Below, one piece after another: positions 27,097-37,057 of a DNA stretch of 64,000 nucleotides (positions within the stretch are counted from its first letter, which is position 1; each line of letters begins with the position of its first letter). The translations under genes and the position numbers were made by a program. The notes below the pieces were generated by a model. It worked only from the letters and a program-made list of their open reading frames with translations, was not told where the DNA came from and made no database searches. This DNA is from Xenorhabdus hominickii (GTDB lineage: Bacteria > Pseudomonadota > Gammaproteobacteria > Enterobacterales > Enterobacteriaceae): contig NZ_NJAI01000003.1 in NCBI RefSeq assembly GCF_002632725.1, positions 248,001 to 312,000 of the forward strand. The letters run 5' to 3'.

Positions 27097-27408
27097 AATA
27101 ATAACCTTTTCTTACTCGTTAGATCATGTAAGTTTTGGGATATATCAATGAGCATCCTTTTGTTTATTGAGACGATTTTATTTGTATAGTTTCAACAGCA
27201 TCACGTTAGGATATTGATCGATTGATAAGGTCGTCCATCCCATTCAGGGAAGTTATTCAGCCTATGAAATTCGGGTACTGCTCAAACTGTTGGCACTAAC
27301 GGTTGCCTGTCGGAATGGACTCTGGTTGTTTAATTTTTGGGGTTGATAAATTTTCAAATAAAAAAACAGCCGCTTTTATAAGAAAGCCTAAACAACAAGT
27401 TTTTTGAC
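27097..27408. other. yqhD upstream gap
   Basis: Some 310 bases between yqhD and yghB. It presumably contains the yqhD promoter. One frame is open for about 40 codons near 27220-27345, but it has no start and I recognise no homology, so I see nothing certain. Confidence 0.35.
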
Positions 27409-28074
27409 TTACTTTCTCTTTGATGATTTTTTGTGGCGCCAGTACATCAGTAAAGAAGCGGATAATCCACTGATCAACAAAATCACAGGCAGAATTATCA
27501 AAATGTTCATCACCAGATCTTGGTGCGCTTTGACAAATGGGATCTGGTTCAGTATGTAGCCAAAACCCACGATAATAATGACCCATAAAAAGCCACTTAA
27601 CCAGTTAAAAAACTGAAAGCGTTTATTATTTAGACCAGAAATACCCGCAAATGTTGGCAGAAGAGTACGAACAAACGCTAAAAAACGTCCGATAAGCAGA
27701 GCGGATAGGCCGTATTCGGAGAATAGTTGATTGGCACGTTGGCGATATTGTAAGGGAAGTTGCGCCAGCCAATTTTTCACTATTCGGGTATGACCGAGCC
27801 AGCGACCCTGCAAATAGCCTAGCCAGCACCCCAGACTTGCCGCAATACTCAATAGAATGACGGTGGGAATGAAACTCATGACGCCTTTGGCAATCAAGGC
27901 ACCAGAAAGTATCAGCAAAGTATCGCCGGGTAAAAAAGCGGCTGGCAATAGCCCGTTTTCCAGCACTAACGTGACAAAGAGAACACCATAAATAATCCAG
28001 ATGACATCGGGATTGGCGAGTTGGTTAAAATCATGATGCCAGAGCGCATGCACAATCTCGCTTAACGTTTCCAT
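27409..28074 (-). CDS. yghB: DedA family membrane protein YghB
   Basis: A 221-aa inner-membrane protein of the DedA/VTT family (E. coli YghB 219 aa), needed with YqjA for normal cell division and envelope proton homeostasis in E. coli. Hydrophobic stretches lie at about 25-50, 58-85, 145-175 and 185-208. The family motif [19 protein letters not shown] is at about residues 125-143. It lies between yqhD and metC, as in E. coli. Confidence 0.94.
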   Translation of the reverse strand: METLSEIVHALWHHDFNQLANPDVIWIIYGVLFVTLVLENGLLPAAFLPGDTLLILSGALIAKGVMSFIPTVILLSIAASLGCWLGYLQGRWLGHTRIVKNWLAQLPLQYRQRANQLFSEYGLSALLIGRFLAFVRTLLPTFAGISGLNNKRFQFFNWLSGFLWVIIIVGFGYILNQIPFVKAHQDLVMNILIILPVILLISGLSASLLMYWRHKKSSKRK

Positions 28075-28380
28075 TGTTTATCCTGTAATTTTTGCGAATG
28101 AACTAATTAACGAGCAGGTCTATACCTATATTTCGAATGTAAAAGATGAAAGGAGGTTTCAAGTGTACCGCAAAATGAAGGGGGGAGGGGGGGATTTGAT
28201 ACAACATAAAGGCTTGAACGGGATGACAGGGAAAAAATGACATCATGACTCTCTTTAATACTCTTTTACGACCCCCTCGCATTGGGGCGAGGGTTTACGG
28301 CGTTTTTCGCTAAATAGAGAGGCATGATGTTAAAGAATTCATTCTAAACATTGAGTCTCTGATGTTATGCATACTTGGAA
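28075..28380. other. yghB-metC gap: G-tract and hairpin
   Basis: No gene. A G-rich tract (six G, A, seven G) is at 28180-28193. A GC-rich hairpin, CCCTCGC (28274) with GCGAGGG (28287), could end the metC transcript, though the T run on the minus strand is lacking. Confidence 0.5.
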
Positions 28381-29574
28381 TTAAAAAAGAGCCAGGCGGG
28401 CAAAACCGGCTTCCAGATCATCAATCAAGTCTTGTGGGTTTTCCAATCCGATATGGAGACGGAATAACGTGCCCGTTTTCTGGGGCGAATCATATTGGCG
28501 CATTGTCTTAAGCATTTCAGGCTGGATACCCAAAATTAATGATTCAAATCCTCCCCATGAAAAAGCCATCTTGAAATGGGTGAAATTATCCAGATAATCA
28601 GAAAATTGTGTCGGTGTAAGTTGGATATTCAGGAGAAAAGAAAATAACCCGCAAGAGCCTGTGAAATCGCGTTGAAAATAATGATGTCCAGGGCAAGAAG
28701 GCAAGGCAGGATGGTAAACTTCAGCCACTTCTGGCCGCTGTGCAAGCCATTTGGCAATCTTGATACTGTTTTCTTCATGCTGTTTCAGGCGAACAGCCAG
28801 CGTACGTAACCCACGGGTTGCTGTATACACTGTTTCAGGATCAGCAATTTGACCCTGCAAATAAGAACTTTCCCTGAGTTGATCCCAACAACGTGCATTG
28901 GCAACCGCGGTTCCCAGCATGCCATCCGAATGTCCGATGATATATTTTGTGGCAGATTGAACGGAAATATCGATACCAAATTCCAGCGCCTTAAACAGCA
29001 CACCCGCCGCCCATGTATTATCAATGATAATCACCATCTCAGGATTAACCTGACGGACAGCCTGCACGATAGCCGGAATATCCTGTACTTCCATCGTCAG
29101 TGAGCCGGGAGATTCAAGAAAAACCACCTTAGTATTGGGTTTAATCAACGAAGCAATACCTTCTCCGATCATCGGGTCAAAATAGTCGGTAGAAATGCCC
29201 ATCTTATGGAGAAACTGATTGCAAAATTCCTGTGTAGGTTCGTAAGCTGTTCCTGTCAGCAAAACATGATCGCCAGTTTCCACGAATGCTAAAATCGAAT
29301 GGGTGATCGCTGCTGCTCCAGAAGGATAAAGGGCACAGCCAGCACCATTTTCCAGTTCGGTCATGGCTTCCTGAAAGGAGAAGTGCGTGAGTGTGCCACG
29401 GCGTCCATAGAATAATTCACCTTTTGCCCGATTCTTCAAGGCATGTTTCATATCTGCAACGGTATCGAAAATGACAGATGATGTACGTTGAATAAGGGGA
29501 TTAACCGCGTTTTGCGTATATTTTTTTTGCCTTCCTGCACTGACTAATAAAGTTTCTAGTTTTTTTTCTGTCAT
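28381..29574 (-). CDS. metC: Cystathionine beta-lyase
   Basis: A PLP enzyme that cleaves cystathionine to homocysteine, pyruvate and ammonia in methionine synthesis. The 397 aa match E. coli MetC (395). The PLP lysine is K210 in [15 protein letters not shown], and YGRRGTLT (56-63) is the family segment. The order yghB-metC-exbB-exbD is conserved with E. coli. I see no clear MetJ box tandem in the short upstream region. Confidence 0.96.
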   Translation of the reverse strand: MTEKKLETLLVSAGRQKKYTQNAVNPLIQRTSSVIFDTVADMKHALKNRAKGELFYGRRGTLTHFSFQEAMTELENGAGCALYPSGAAAITHSILAFVETGDHVLLTGTAYEPTQEFCNQFLHKMGISTDYFDPMIGEGIASLIKPNTKVVFLESPGSLTMEVQDIPAIVQAVRQVNPEMVIIIDNTWAAGVLFKALEFGIDISVQSATKYIIGHSDGMLGTAVANARCWDQLRESSYLQGQIADPETVYTATRGLRTLAVRLKQHEENSIKIAKWLAQRPEVAEVYHPALPSCPGHHYFQRDFTGSCGLFSFLLNIQLTPTQFSDYLDNFTHFKMAFSWGGFESLILGIQPEMLKTMRQYDSPQKTGTLFRLHIGLENPQDLIDDLEAGFARLALF

Positions 29575-29768
29575 AGCATCCCACCCCTAAGCTCATGTTT
29601 GGTTCACTGTCCAAGTAAAATTGTTCAAATAATGATAAGCAAGTTAAAAGATTTGGGGCGGTTTTGCCAAAAGGAATTGAGCAACTTGACGAAAATTCAA
29701 GGTGCTCTATCAACAGTAAGTCAGAAGAGATTAAATAATATGCATCATTAATTAGCACTTTTTTATCA

Positions 29769-29791
29769 AATAGTAATGATAATTACTATCA
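29769..29791. promoter_or_regulatory. Fur box before exbBD
   Basis: ATAGTAATGATAATTACTAT is a near-perfect palindrome resembling the 19-base Fur consensus GATAATGATAATCATTATC. It lies between divergent metC and exbB. Iron repression of exbBD by Fur is established in E. coli. Confidence 0.82.
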
Positions 29792-29877
29792 AATCGCTCA
29801 ATGTCTGATATCATTCACGGCGGACTTTTACCCCACTTGGGGTGATAAGTATGGATCAGGCTTCAAATGAAGCTTTT

Positions 29878-29903
29878 ATACCTAATCGATTTCAACTTGC
29901 AGT
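29878..29903. repeat. ERIC terminal fragment
   Basis: ATACCTAATCGATTTCAACT followed by TGCAG resembles an ERIC end (ATACCCAATGGATTTCAAGTTGCAG). No second arm is visible, so it is a remnant at most. Confidence 0.45.
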
Positions 29904-30062
29904 GCGATCAACGTGCAGTCAACAGAGAAGCAACGGGCAAGATGAAGGAATACATGGTGAAAAATGATCCATACTCAGAATATATATTAGGATTAGCAAG
30001 ATGAGTAAACGCGATTCACTGCTAAGTAACAGAATCTATAAGAAAGAGAGTAAGGCTAACTG

Positions 30063-31094
30063 ATGCGTAATTTGACAGCTTCTATTCTATTGGCACTCGG
30101 ATTAACAAGTTCAGCATGGGCTGATACTGCGCCAGCAACGCCAGAAAATCAGGCTGCTGCTCAGGTAGCCGCTCCGGCCACACCAGCCCCTGCCGCAGCT
30201 CCTCAGCAAGAGGCTGAAGCGAAAACCGAAGCGCCATCAACCAAAAAACCGCAAGCTACAGAAAAGCAAACCACAGAGCCGCAATCAGACGCGGTTGAGA
30301 CAACAGAGAGTGTGACCGCAGAAAGCGTGACAACTGAAACTGTTACCACTTCGGTTTCAGACGAATCTGAAAATCTGTCCAGTGGTTTTGCAACGGATCT
30401 GTCTATTTGGGGTATGTATCAGAACGCGGATGCAGTAGTAAAAACTGTTATGGTGGGGTTAGTTATTGCCTCTGTCATCACATGGGCACTATTTTTCTCC
30501 AAAGGAGTTGAACTGCTGACAGCTCGCCGTCGTTTACGCAAAGAACAACAGGCCTTGGCTGACGCGACCAACTTGGATATGGCAGCGAAAATTGCAGCTG
30601 ATTTTAGTAAGCAGAGCATCAGTCGTCTAATGTTGAGCGAAGCTCAGTCCGAGCGCGCTTTATCTGCTGAAAGTACCGACAAAGCGGGTACGAAAGAACG
30701 TACAGCCTTCCGCATGGAACGTACCGTCGCGGCAATCAGCCGTCATATGGGCCGTGGCAACGGCTATCTGGCAACCATTGGCGCAATCTCCCCATTTATC
30801 GGCCTGTTCGGGACTGTCTGGGGGATTATGAACAGCTTTATTGGTATTGCCCATTCACAAACGACAAACTTGGCCGTTGTCGCACCGGGTATCGCGGAAG
30901 CACTGCTGGCAACCGCACTGGGGCTGGTAGCAGCGATCCCTGCGGTAGTGATTTATAACGTCTTTGCCCGTGTGATTTCATCATATCGTGGACAAGTGGG
31001 GGATATGGCGGCTCAGGCAATTCTGTTGCTGGGACGTGATCTTGATCTGGCTGACAGCAAAGCAGAAAAAGCAGAAAAAGCAGAAGCAAGGTAA
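30063..31094 (+). CDS. exbB: TonB-system energizer ExbB, long form
   Basis: An inner-membrane proton-channel subunit that powers TonB-dependent uptake of iron carriers and vitamin B12. The 343 aa exceed the 244 of E. coli ExbB because of an N-terminal extension. A signal peptide (about 1-20, ending SAWA) is followed by about 90 residues rich in Ala, Pro, Thr, Glu and Gln in the periplasm. The conserved core begins near LSIWGMYQNADAVVK and holds three membrane segments, with GLFGTVWGIMNSF and APGIAEALLATALGLVAAIPAV. Long ExbB forms are known in other Gram-negatives. exbD follows six bases later. Confidence 0.95.
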   Translation: MRNLTASILLALGLTSSAWADTAPATPENQAAAQVAAPATPAPAAAPQQEAEAKTEAPSTKKPQATEKQTTEPQSDAVETTESVTAESVTTETVTTSVSDESENLSSGFATDLSIWGMYQNADAVVKTVMVGLVIASVITWALFFSKGVELLTARRRLRKEQQALADATNLDMAAKIAADFSKQSISRLMLSEAQSERALSAESTDKAGTKERTAFRMERTVAAISRHMGRGNGYLATIGAISPFIGLFGTVWGIMNSFIGIAHSQTTNLAVVAPGIAEALLATALGLVAAIPAVVIYNVFARVISSYRGQVGDMAAQAILLLGRDLDLADSKAEKAEKAEAR

Positions 31095-31100
31095 TCAATT

Positions 31101-31526
31101 ATGGCAATACGTCTTAATGAAGATTTGGACGATAGCGGTGAATTGCATGAAATTAACGTCACGCCATTTATTGACGTGATGTTGGTGCTGCTGATTATTT
31201 TCATGGTGGCGGCACCACTGGCAACAGTAGATATTAAAGTTGATTTGCCGGCATCCTCTGCTAAACCGCAACCGCGCCCGGAAAAACCCGTATTCCTGAC
31301 CGTTAAAGCGGATCATCAGCTGTACGTGGGGGATCAATTGGTTGAGCGCGATACTTTATCTTCGGTATTGGATCAAACCACACAATCCAATAAAGAAACC
31401 ACGATTTTCTTCCAAGCAGATAAATCTGTGGATTATGAAATGTTGATGAGTGTGATGAATTCACTGCGCAAAGCGGGTTATCTCAAAGTTGGGTTGGTGG
31501 GAATGGAGTCTGTTGCCGCTCAGTAA
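31101..31526 (+). CDS. exbD: TonB-system accessory protein ExbD
   Basis: The 141-aa partner of ExbB (E. coli 141). One membrane segment (about 20-42, VTPFIDVMLVLLIIFMVAAPLAT) contains the essential aspartate in PFIDVMLVLL. The rest is periplasmic. It is in an operon with exbB, and a terminator follows. Confidence 0.96.
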   Translation: MAIRLNEDLDDSGELHEINVTPFIDVMLVLLIIFMVAAPLATVDIKVDLPASSAKPQPRPEKPVFLTVKADHQLYVGDQLVERDTLSSVLDQTTQSNKETTIFFQADKSVDYEMLMSVMNSLRKAGYLKVGLVGMESVAAQ

Positions 31527-31580
31527 GTTTCATCAAGGCTATCTGATAGCGGATGCCGCAGGAAGATAGTGTGATAAATA

Positions 31581-31616
31581 TGAACTGTCCAATTGATTGG
31601 GCAGTTCAATTTTTTA
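31581..31616 (+). terminator. Terminator of exbBD
   Basis: GAACTGTCCAA pairs with TTGGGCAGTTC around TTGA, then AATTTTTT. Confidence 0.88.
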
Positions 31617-32081
31617 TCTTTTATTTCTATTCGGTATATTAATGGTATACCGTCATAACTCCCTCCTCAAAACAAACACCATTCTTTATCTCCATTTGTA
31701 GATATTAATTGAGATTATTGTATTAAAAATAAAAAACTAAAGATTGTTTTTTCTGTATGCATATATATTCATGTTTCGATATTTTATTTTATGTTTATCT
31801 ATACTCGTCGTCTTTCAAGTTGCCGCTTTGTTGGCTACGCTCACTCACCCAGTCACATGGCCTATGCTCCTGGATATTCGTTCCCTTGCCGTCGCGCTGC
31901 AACTTGAAATCCATTGGGTATATGCAAAAAATCTTATGCCAAACATTGAATTGTGGCGTTTGCATTCATGGCATATTGGCGGAGTTTTATAATCTTTATA
32001 TTTGAAATCGACTCCTGGTTTTCTAATAGGGCAAGTATCATCATAATGATTCTTACCCTTTGATTTATCTAATGGTTCGGC
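31617..32081. other. exbD-chitobiase gap
   Basis: AT-rich sequence with one full ERIC element. Two overlapping frames of 82 codons run through the ERIC, but I regard them as non-coding. Confidence 0.5.
31801..31922. repeat. ERIC element, full-length
   Basis: A 122-base imperfect palindrome, the best copy in the window. It starts ATACTCGTCGTCTTTCAAGT, has the core GCTCACTCACCCAGTCACAT and ATGCTCCTGGATATTCGTTC, and ends AACTTGAAATCCATTGGGTA. These match the ERIC arms, including the sites used by ERIC-PCR primers. Confidence 0.9.
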
Positions 32082-34478
32082 CTATTTACTCAAATAATTA
32101 AGCATCCGTTCCAGTGGATATACCGCTCGTATCACTACTTCATCACGCATTTGTGTCCCTTGTGTCAGCAATTTCTGGGCATCCTGTTGCTGTTGTGGCG
32201 AAAATGTTTTTCCGGCCTTCACGTGATCCAGCATCACTAAACCAAGCTCGGCAATTTCGCTGACATCATTGGCAACGGGTACGAGATCACGCATCATATA
32301 GTTCGCTTTGACAATCTTCATCACGGAATTATGGTTATCCCGCCAACGTATTAGTCGATCACGTAATGCCTGCTCCGCCTGCCAATCCTGCTTATTCTTT
32401 AATAGCCGATCAACCAATGTTTCCATTTCCCTGACAACCAGACTTTCTGATCCTAACGTATCAGCAAAACGATAAAGTGGTTCATATTGATGGTAATTAC
32501 CGGCTTGAAACTTAGAATGATGGCGGGAGTAATACTGGGCTGGCTCCACTGCTTCAGCCAAGATTTGCAGTGGTTCAATATTCGTATTGTTTGCCAAACG
32601 GGTCATCAACCGTTGGCTATTGGCTTGCTGTTGCAAGCCGACGGATACCGTTGTCCACGCATCCATCGTATGTAAACGCTGATACATGTGCTTTTCATTC
32701 GTCACATCTTTGGCAGACCAAAGTCGTTCAGCTATGGCAAAGGTACGTGGCCAGAGTTTAATATCCAACACTTCAGCGGTGACATTCTCTGACCATAATG
32801 CAGCTTCAGCTCCCAGAATATTGTGCTGATGGTGATTCGCTGGTACAACAGGTTGATTGCCAGCGGGAGTCGTTGCTAACTTTTCTCCTGTGACTGGATA
32901 GCGCACATTACCTAACAGGATATAACCGCTCGCGGTTTTTTGTTGCTGATTGAGGTTTACAACCGGAGTCGTTTCTCCCATCCAACTATCCACAGTAAAC
33001 TTCACTGTCTCCCCTCGCCAAACAATGCTGTTAACGGCGCGACGTGATTTTCCGGCGAAATCAATAAAACCACGCCATTTGCCGTTGTTGTCCTGAATCA
33101 GAGTAAAACTGCCCGTCACTGGGTTTCCTTTTAAACGTGGCATCGTAAATGACCAGCTTTGCGCGGTCTCATCTGCTTTCACGTTATCATCGATGTTGAG
33201 TGTTTGTGGCAAGACTTCATTGCGATAGTGATAGGCCGCACTTTGGGGTTGATCAAGATAAAACCCTGTGGACAAGATTCCTTGATAGCCTTCATCAGCG
33301 GTCTTGCCCAGTGAATCTTGCCCCTGCCATGATTGAATAACGATAGATTTCGGTAATGCGGGATGATAGATTTCATCCCATCCCACCATTTTACGCCCGT
33401 GTTTTTCAAGGATCGTTTCTAGCTCTTGATTGAACCACGCGTGCAAGGCATGACTATCTTTCAAGCCTTTTTCCTGCATAAATATCTGGATTTTTTTAGA
33501 AGCCTGCCATTGAGAAGCATCAACTTCATCACCGCCAATGTGAATGTATGGGTCAGGGAAAATTTCAGTGATCTCACCAATTAAAGTATCGACAAACTGA
33601 TGTACTTGCGGATTGCTTGGATCCAGCGTTGGTTTGTGGACTCCCCACTGGCGCTGCATCTCGTAGTTTCCATATGTGCTGATCAATTCAGGGTAGGCAA
33701 CGGCAATGGCGGAAGCATGACCGGGTAAATCAATCTCAGGTACAACGCGAATACCTAAACTGCTGGCATAAGCAACCACATCCTGCATCTGCGCTTTACT
33801 GTAAAACAGGCCATCGCTCGCACGTTGTTGTAGTTTCGGATAATGATCAGAAGCGAAACGCCAGCCTTGATCATCGGTTAAATGCCAATGAAAGACATTC
33901 ATTTTGGCGGCAGCCATGCCATCCAATTGGCGTTTAATCACTTCAACTGGCAGAAAATGACGAGCAGAATCAAGTATCACGCCACGCCATGAAAATCGCG
34001 GATTATCGGTAATATTGACCAGAGGCAGATAAGTACCTTTGTGATCGTTTTGCAATAATTGCAACAAAGTTTCCACGCCACGCATAGCACCAAAACGGGT
34101 CGCTGATTTCAATGTGACACCGTGGGAATTAATGACTAACTGATAACTTTCATCGTTGTTGGGTTGGGGAATCGGCGCTGTTTTCTTGGCTATGCTAATT
34201 CTGATCGTCGGGACAGAGGAAATAGAATATTCAGGTGGCGGCAATATCCAGCCAGTTTGTGCTTCAATGCGTTTTCGCCAGCGGGATATGGCATCTTGCA
34301 TCTCATCTCCCGTAACGATGATATTCAGTTTTCTGTCAATATTATAAAGACGCCCCTGTTGTACTGAAACTTGTTGTGGCCAAGGCATAAGAGGAAGGTG
34401 ATTGGCAGAAACCGCCATAGCCGAAAAACTACAACTTAACGCGGTGATTAATAATAGAGGGCGGAAGGGAAACTTCAT
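32082..34478 (-). CDS. Beta-N-acetylhexosaminidase (chitobiase), GH20
   Basis: A secreted or periplasmic enzyme that releases GlcNAc from chitobiose and related sugars. A signal peptide covers about 1-22 (LLLITALSCSFSAMA). The GH20b-like N-terminal domain is followed by the catalytic barrel with WRGVILDSARHFLP, WHLTDDQGWR and the catalytic pair D317-E318 in HIGGDEVD. The 798 aa fit the large chitobiase type, with a C-terminal extension. In an insect-associated bacterium it could help use cuticle chitin. A TetR gene lies upstream on the same strand. Confidence 0.92.
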   Translation of the reverse strand: MKFPFRPLLLITALSCSFSAMAVSANHLPLMPWPQQVSVQQGRLYNIDRKLNIIVTGDEMQDAISRWRKRIEAQTGWILPPPEYSISSVPTIRISIAKKTAPIPQPNNDESYQLVINSHGVTLKSATRFGAMRGVETLLQLLQNDHKGTYLPLVNITDNPRFSWRGVILDSARHFLPVEVIKRQLDGMAAAKMNVFHWHLTDDQGWRFASDHYPKLQQRASDGLFYSKAQMQDVVAYASSLGIRVVPEIDLPGHASAIAVAYPELISTYGNYEMQRQWGVHKPTLDPSNPQVHQFVDTLIGEITEIFPDPYIHIGGDEVDASQWQASKKIQIFMQEKGLKDSHALHAWFNQELETILEKHGRKMVGWDEIYHPALPKSIVIQSWQGQDSLGKTADEGYQGILSTGFYLDQPQSAAYHYRNEVLPQTLNIDDNVKADETAQSWSFTMPRLKGNPVTGSFTLIQDNNGKWRGFIDFAGKSRRAVNSIVWRGETVKFTVDSWMGETTPVVNLNQQQKTASGYILLGNVRYPVTGEKLATTPAGNQPVVPANHHQHNILGAEAALWSENVTAEVLDIKLWPRTFAIAERLWSAKDVTNEKHMYQRLHTMDAWTTVSVGLQQQANSQRLMTRLANNTNIEPLQILAEAVEPAQYYSRHHSKFQAGNYHQYEPLYRFADTLGSESLVVREMETLVDRLLKNKQDWQAEQALRDRLIRWRDNHNSVMKIVKANYMMRDLVPVANDVSEIAELGLVMLDHVKAGKTFSPQQQQDAQKLLTQGTQMRDEVVIRAVYPLERMLNYLSK

Positions 34479-34617
34479 GATTTTTCTCTCATTTTTTTCA
34501 ATAATGCGTAAAACAATTTTTTTAATGCAAATTCGTTAATTCAAATGGGCGCCGATGTGATTATCGTTTCGGCGCCGGTTTATATTTCCGTGAAAATGAG
34601 ATACCCGGAAATAGTCA

Positions 34618-35256
34618 CTATTCCTCTAAAAATTCATACTTAATTAATGACATTGCTGCGGTAATATGAGGCGTGATATCTGTTTCTGGCACTGGAGGGA
34701 GGATACCCAATGCCATTTTCCTGAGCGGTTCCGCAATAACCATTGAAATTATCAATTCGCTAATAAGGTTATAATCAAGTTTTTTTATTAGCCCCTGCTG
34801 ATATTGGTGTTCAAGCCAATTGGCCAGAATATTCTTCCCTTTTTCAATACCACCTTGCTGATATTTATCCAGCAGTATTTCACGATAAGGAAAATCAGAT
34901 TGTAGTAACTTAAATAAACCTACAGAATCTGAAGATAATGATTCCTTGGCCATTTCACCTAAATATATTTTCATTAGTTTGATGACTTGCTGAGAGTTAT
35001 TGGGCTTTTTCTTAAAGGCGGGGGTAAAATTATCTGCCCAGCGCATGACAACTTGTTCCATCAGGTTTTCTCGATTTGTGACGAAACGGTATAGTGTTTT
35101 TTTGGCAATGCCCGCTTTTTTGGCAACCACATCCATCGTTGTAGTTATATATCCTTGATTAATAAGAAGTGAAAGAGTGATATCATGAATTTTTTGGCGT
35201 ATTTCCTGCTCTGGAATTGTAGGGCGGCCTCTTGGACGTGAATGATTTTCTGCCAT
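34618..35256 (-). CDS. TetR/AcrR family transcriptional regulator
   Basis: A 212-aa repressor-type protein. The N-terminal helix-turn-helix covers about residues 38-60 (TTMDVVAKKAGIAKKTLYRF), preceded by the basic RPRGRPTIP head common in this family. The C-terminal ligand domain is not recognisable. It is 139 bases upstream of the chitobiase on the same strand and divergent from the porin, so either could be its target. Confidence 0.88.
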   Translation of the reverse strand: MAENHSRPRGRPTIPEQEIRQKIHDITLSLLINQGYITTTMDVVAKKAGIAKKTLYRFVTNRENLMEQVVMRWADNFTPAFKKKPNNSQQVIKLMKIYLGEMAKESLSSDSVGLFKLLQSDFPYREILLDKYQQGGIEKGKNILANWLEHQYQQGLIKKLDYNLISELIISMVIAEPLRKMALGILPPVPETDITPHITAAMSLIKYEFLEE

Positions 35257-35803
35257 TTTAGCACCTTATGAGTTGTGAATATTTGTACCGCATTGGCGTG
35301 ATTCCATTAAGAAACAGAAATTACTGATTTAAATTTAAATGGATAACTAAATCACTCCCCACCAAATACAGAACTCACCGTATCTTGTCAATAATAATAT
35401 TTATAAATTATTATTTATTTAAATGAGTTATTAATAATTGTGAAAATAAAATGGAATGAAAAATCACTTCTATCATGACACTTATTTTTTATTACTTTCA
35501 TTAATATTTATAACTTACCCTTTTTAATTAATTAGTCCCATAACGAGTGCTATCAGGGGCTTAAGTTCCCCCTTAACTATGTGATTTTCTTCACAGGACG
35601 GCATTTTTCGTCAAATTTTGTTAGTAAAAGGTTTTTTTAGATCTTAATATCCCCTTTGCTTGTTACAAATTTAACATTTAAGTAACGAAAGCGTGTAAAA
35701 AAACGCTACCACCTGATTATTGATTCTGGGAAAAGTAACTTCTTAGAGAGTGCATTTTTTTGCGGTGGCGCAAAAAATAACAACATTAATGAGGATCATG
35801 ATA
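35257..35803. other. TetR-porin divergent region
   Basis: About 550 AT-rich bases with a CRP site (35580-35595) and the porin leader. No gene is seen. Confidence 0.5.
35580..35595. promoter_or_regulatory. CRP site upstream of porin
   Basis: TGTGA-TTTTCT-TCACA is an exact match to the CRP half-site pair with 6-base spacing, 208 bases before the porin start. Confidence 0.7.
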
Positions 35804-36952
35804 ATGATAAAACACAACGCAATAGCAATGGCAATTCCGGTACTTCTTCTCACTGGGGCAGTAAATGCCGCTGAAATTTATAATAAAGATGGTAATAAAA
35901 TTGATTTATATGGAAAAGCAGAAGCCCAGAGAACATTCTCCAAATCAAGTAAAGAAACTGGTGATAGCTCTGTTGCCCGTATAGGTATCAGGGGTTCAAC
36001 CCAAGTGACAGATAAACTGTCTGGCTTTGGACGCTGGGAATTCAACATGGGTGCTAATGGTGTGGAAACGGAAAGTGGTAAAAATGCCAGAACACGTCTA
36101 GCCTTCGTTGGTTTTAAACTTGACGAATACGGTTCGTTGGATTACGGCCGTAACTTTGGTGTCGTTTATGATGCTAACGCATGGACAGATGTATTGCCCG
36201 TATTTGGTGGCGACTCTATGGCGGCAACCGATAATTTCATGATGGGGCGTTCGACAGGGCTGTTAACATACCGTAATACTGACTTTTTTGGTTTGGTGAA
36301 TGGTTTGAATTTTGCCTTGCAGTATCAAGCTAAAAATGATGGTGGTACTAAAAATAGCCGTAGTGATGTTTCAAGGCAGAATGGTGATGGTTTTGCTCTG
36401 TCTAGCTCCTATGATTTTGGTAATGGTTTTAGTCTTGGTGGGTCATACGGTAACTCTAACCGTACTTCAGCACAAAAGTTGGGTGCTGATAAAGCCAAAG
36501 TTCTTGCTAAAGGGAATAAGGCTGAAGCATGGCTTGTTTCTGCTAAGTATGACAAGAATAACGTTTACCTGGCAGCCATGTACGGAGAAGCTCATAACTT
36601 GACCCGATTTGGTAGCTCTGTAAATGATTACACTATGTTTGCCAATAAGACACAAAACTTTGAGCTGACAGCTCAGTATCTGTTTGATTTTGGTCTGCGC
36701 CCATCTATCGGCTATGTCTATTCCAAAGGTAAAAATTTGGGCAAAGACTTGCCTGTCAGCAGTGTGGGAACAGACAAAGGGTCTGAAGATTTAGTGAAAT
36801 ATATTTCAGTTGGTGCGTCTTACAACCTCAACAAAAATATGCGTACTTACGCTGAATATCAATTTAATTTGTTGAAGAATAATGAATTTACTAAAACAAC
36901 TAAGATCAACACTGACGATGTGTTTGGTGTCGGTTTGGTTTATCAGTTCTGA
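35804..36952 (+). CDS. OmpF/OmpC-family trimeric porin (OpnP-like)
   Basis: A general outer-membrane diffusion channel. I take the ATG at 35804 (MIKHNAIAMAIPV), nine bases after GAGG, giving 382 aa; upstream in-frame ATGs are worse placed. A signal peptide of about 21 residues ends VNA-AE. The mature start AEIYNKDGNKIDLYGKAEAQ, the RLAFVGFKLDEYGSLDYGR strand and loop segment, and the terminal FGVGLVYQF with final F are classic OmpF/OmpC features. It resembles Xenorhabdus OpnP. The CRP-site match suggests cAMP control. Confidence 0.93.
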   Translation: MIKHNAIAMAIPVLLLTGAVNAAEIYNKDGNKIDLYGKAEAQRTFSKSSKETGDSSVARIGIRGSTQVTDKLSGFGRWEFNMGANGVETESGKNARTRLAFVGFKLDEYGSLDYGRNFGVVYDANAWTDVLPVFGGDSMAATDNFMMGRSTGLLTYRNTDFFGLVNGLNFALQYQAKNDGGTKNSRSDVSRQNGDGFALSSSYDFGNGFSLGGSYGNSNRTSAQKLGADKAKVLAKGNKAEAWLVSAKYDKNNVYLAAMYGEAHNLTRFGSSVNDYTMFANKTQNFELTAQYLFDFGLRPSIGYVYSKGKNLGKDLPVSSVGTDKGSEDLVKYISVGASYNLNKNMRTYAEYQFNLLKNNEFTKTTKINTDDVFGVGLVYQF

Positions 36953-36996
36953 TTGAGATAAATGTCAGTTGAAAAAATAGTACGTTGTTATTTCAT

Positions 36997-37035
36997 CGAA
37001 CTGCCTCAATGGGTGTGATCATCGTAGGCAGTTCG
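36997..37035. terminator. Hairpin between porin and rdgC
   Basis: CGAACTGCCT pairs with AGGCAGTTCG around about 19 bases, between convergent genes. The T run is weak on both strands, but the position suits a shared terminator. Confidence 0.65.
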
Positions 37036-37057
37036 ATTGAACTTTCTTTCTGGAAAA

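Larger units (their letters stand above)
29575..30062. other. metC-exbB divergent region
   Basis: It contains a Fur box, an ERIC-like terminal fragment (29878-29903) and the exbB leader. No gene is seen. Confidence 0.5.

Noticed and set aside
27218..27346. Open stretch that might be a remnant of yqhC
   Set aside because: I translated it and found no resemblance to the AraC-type YqhC; there is no start codon and a stop lies just upstream.
31744..32005. Two overlapping 82-codon frames near 31.8 kb
   Set aside because: Both run through the ERIC palindrome, which opens frames by chance.
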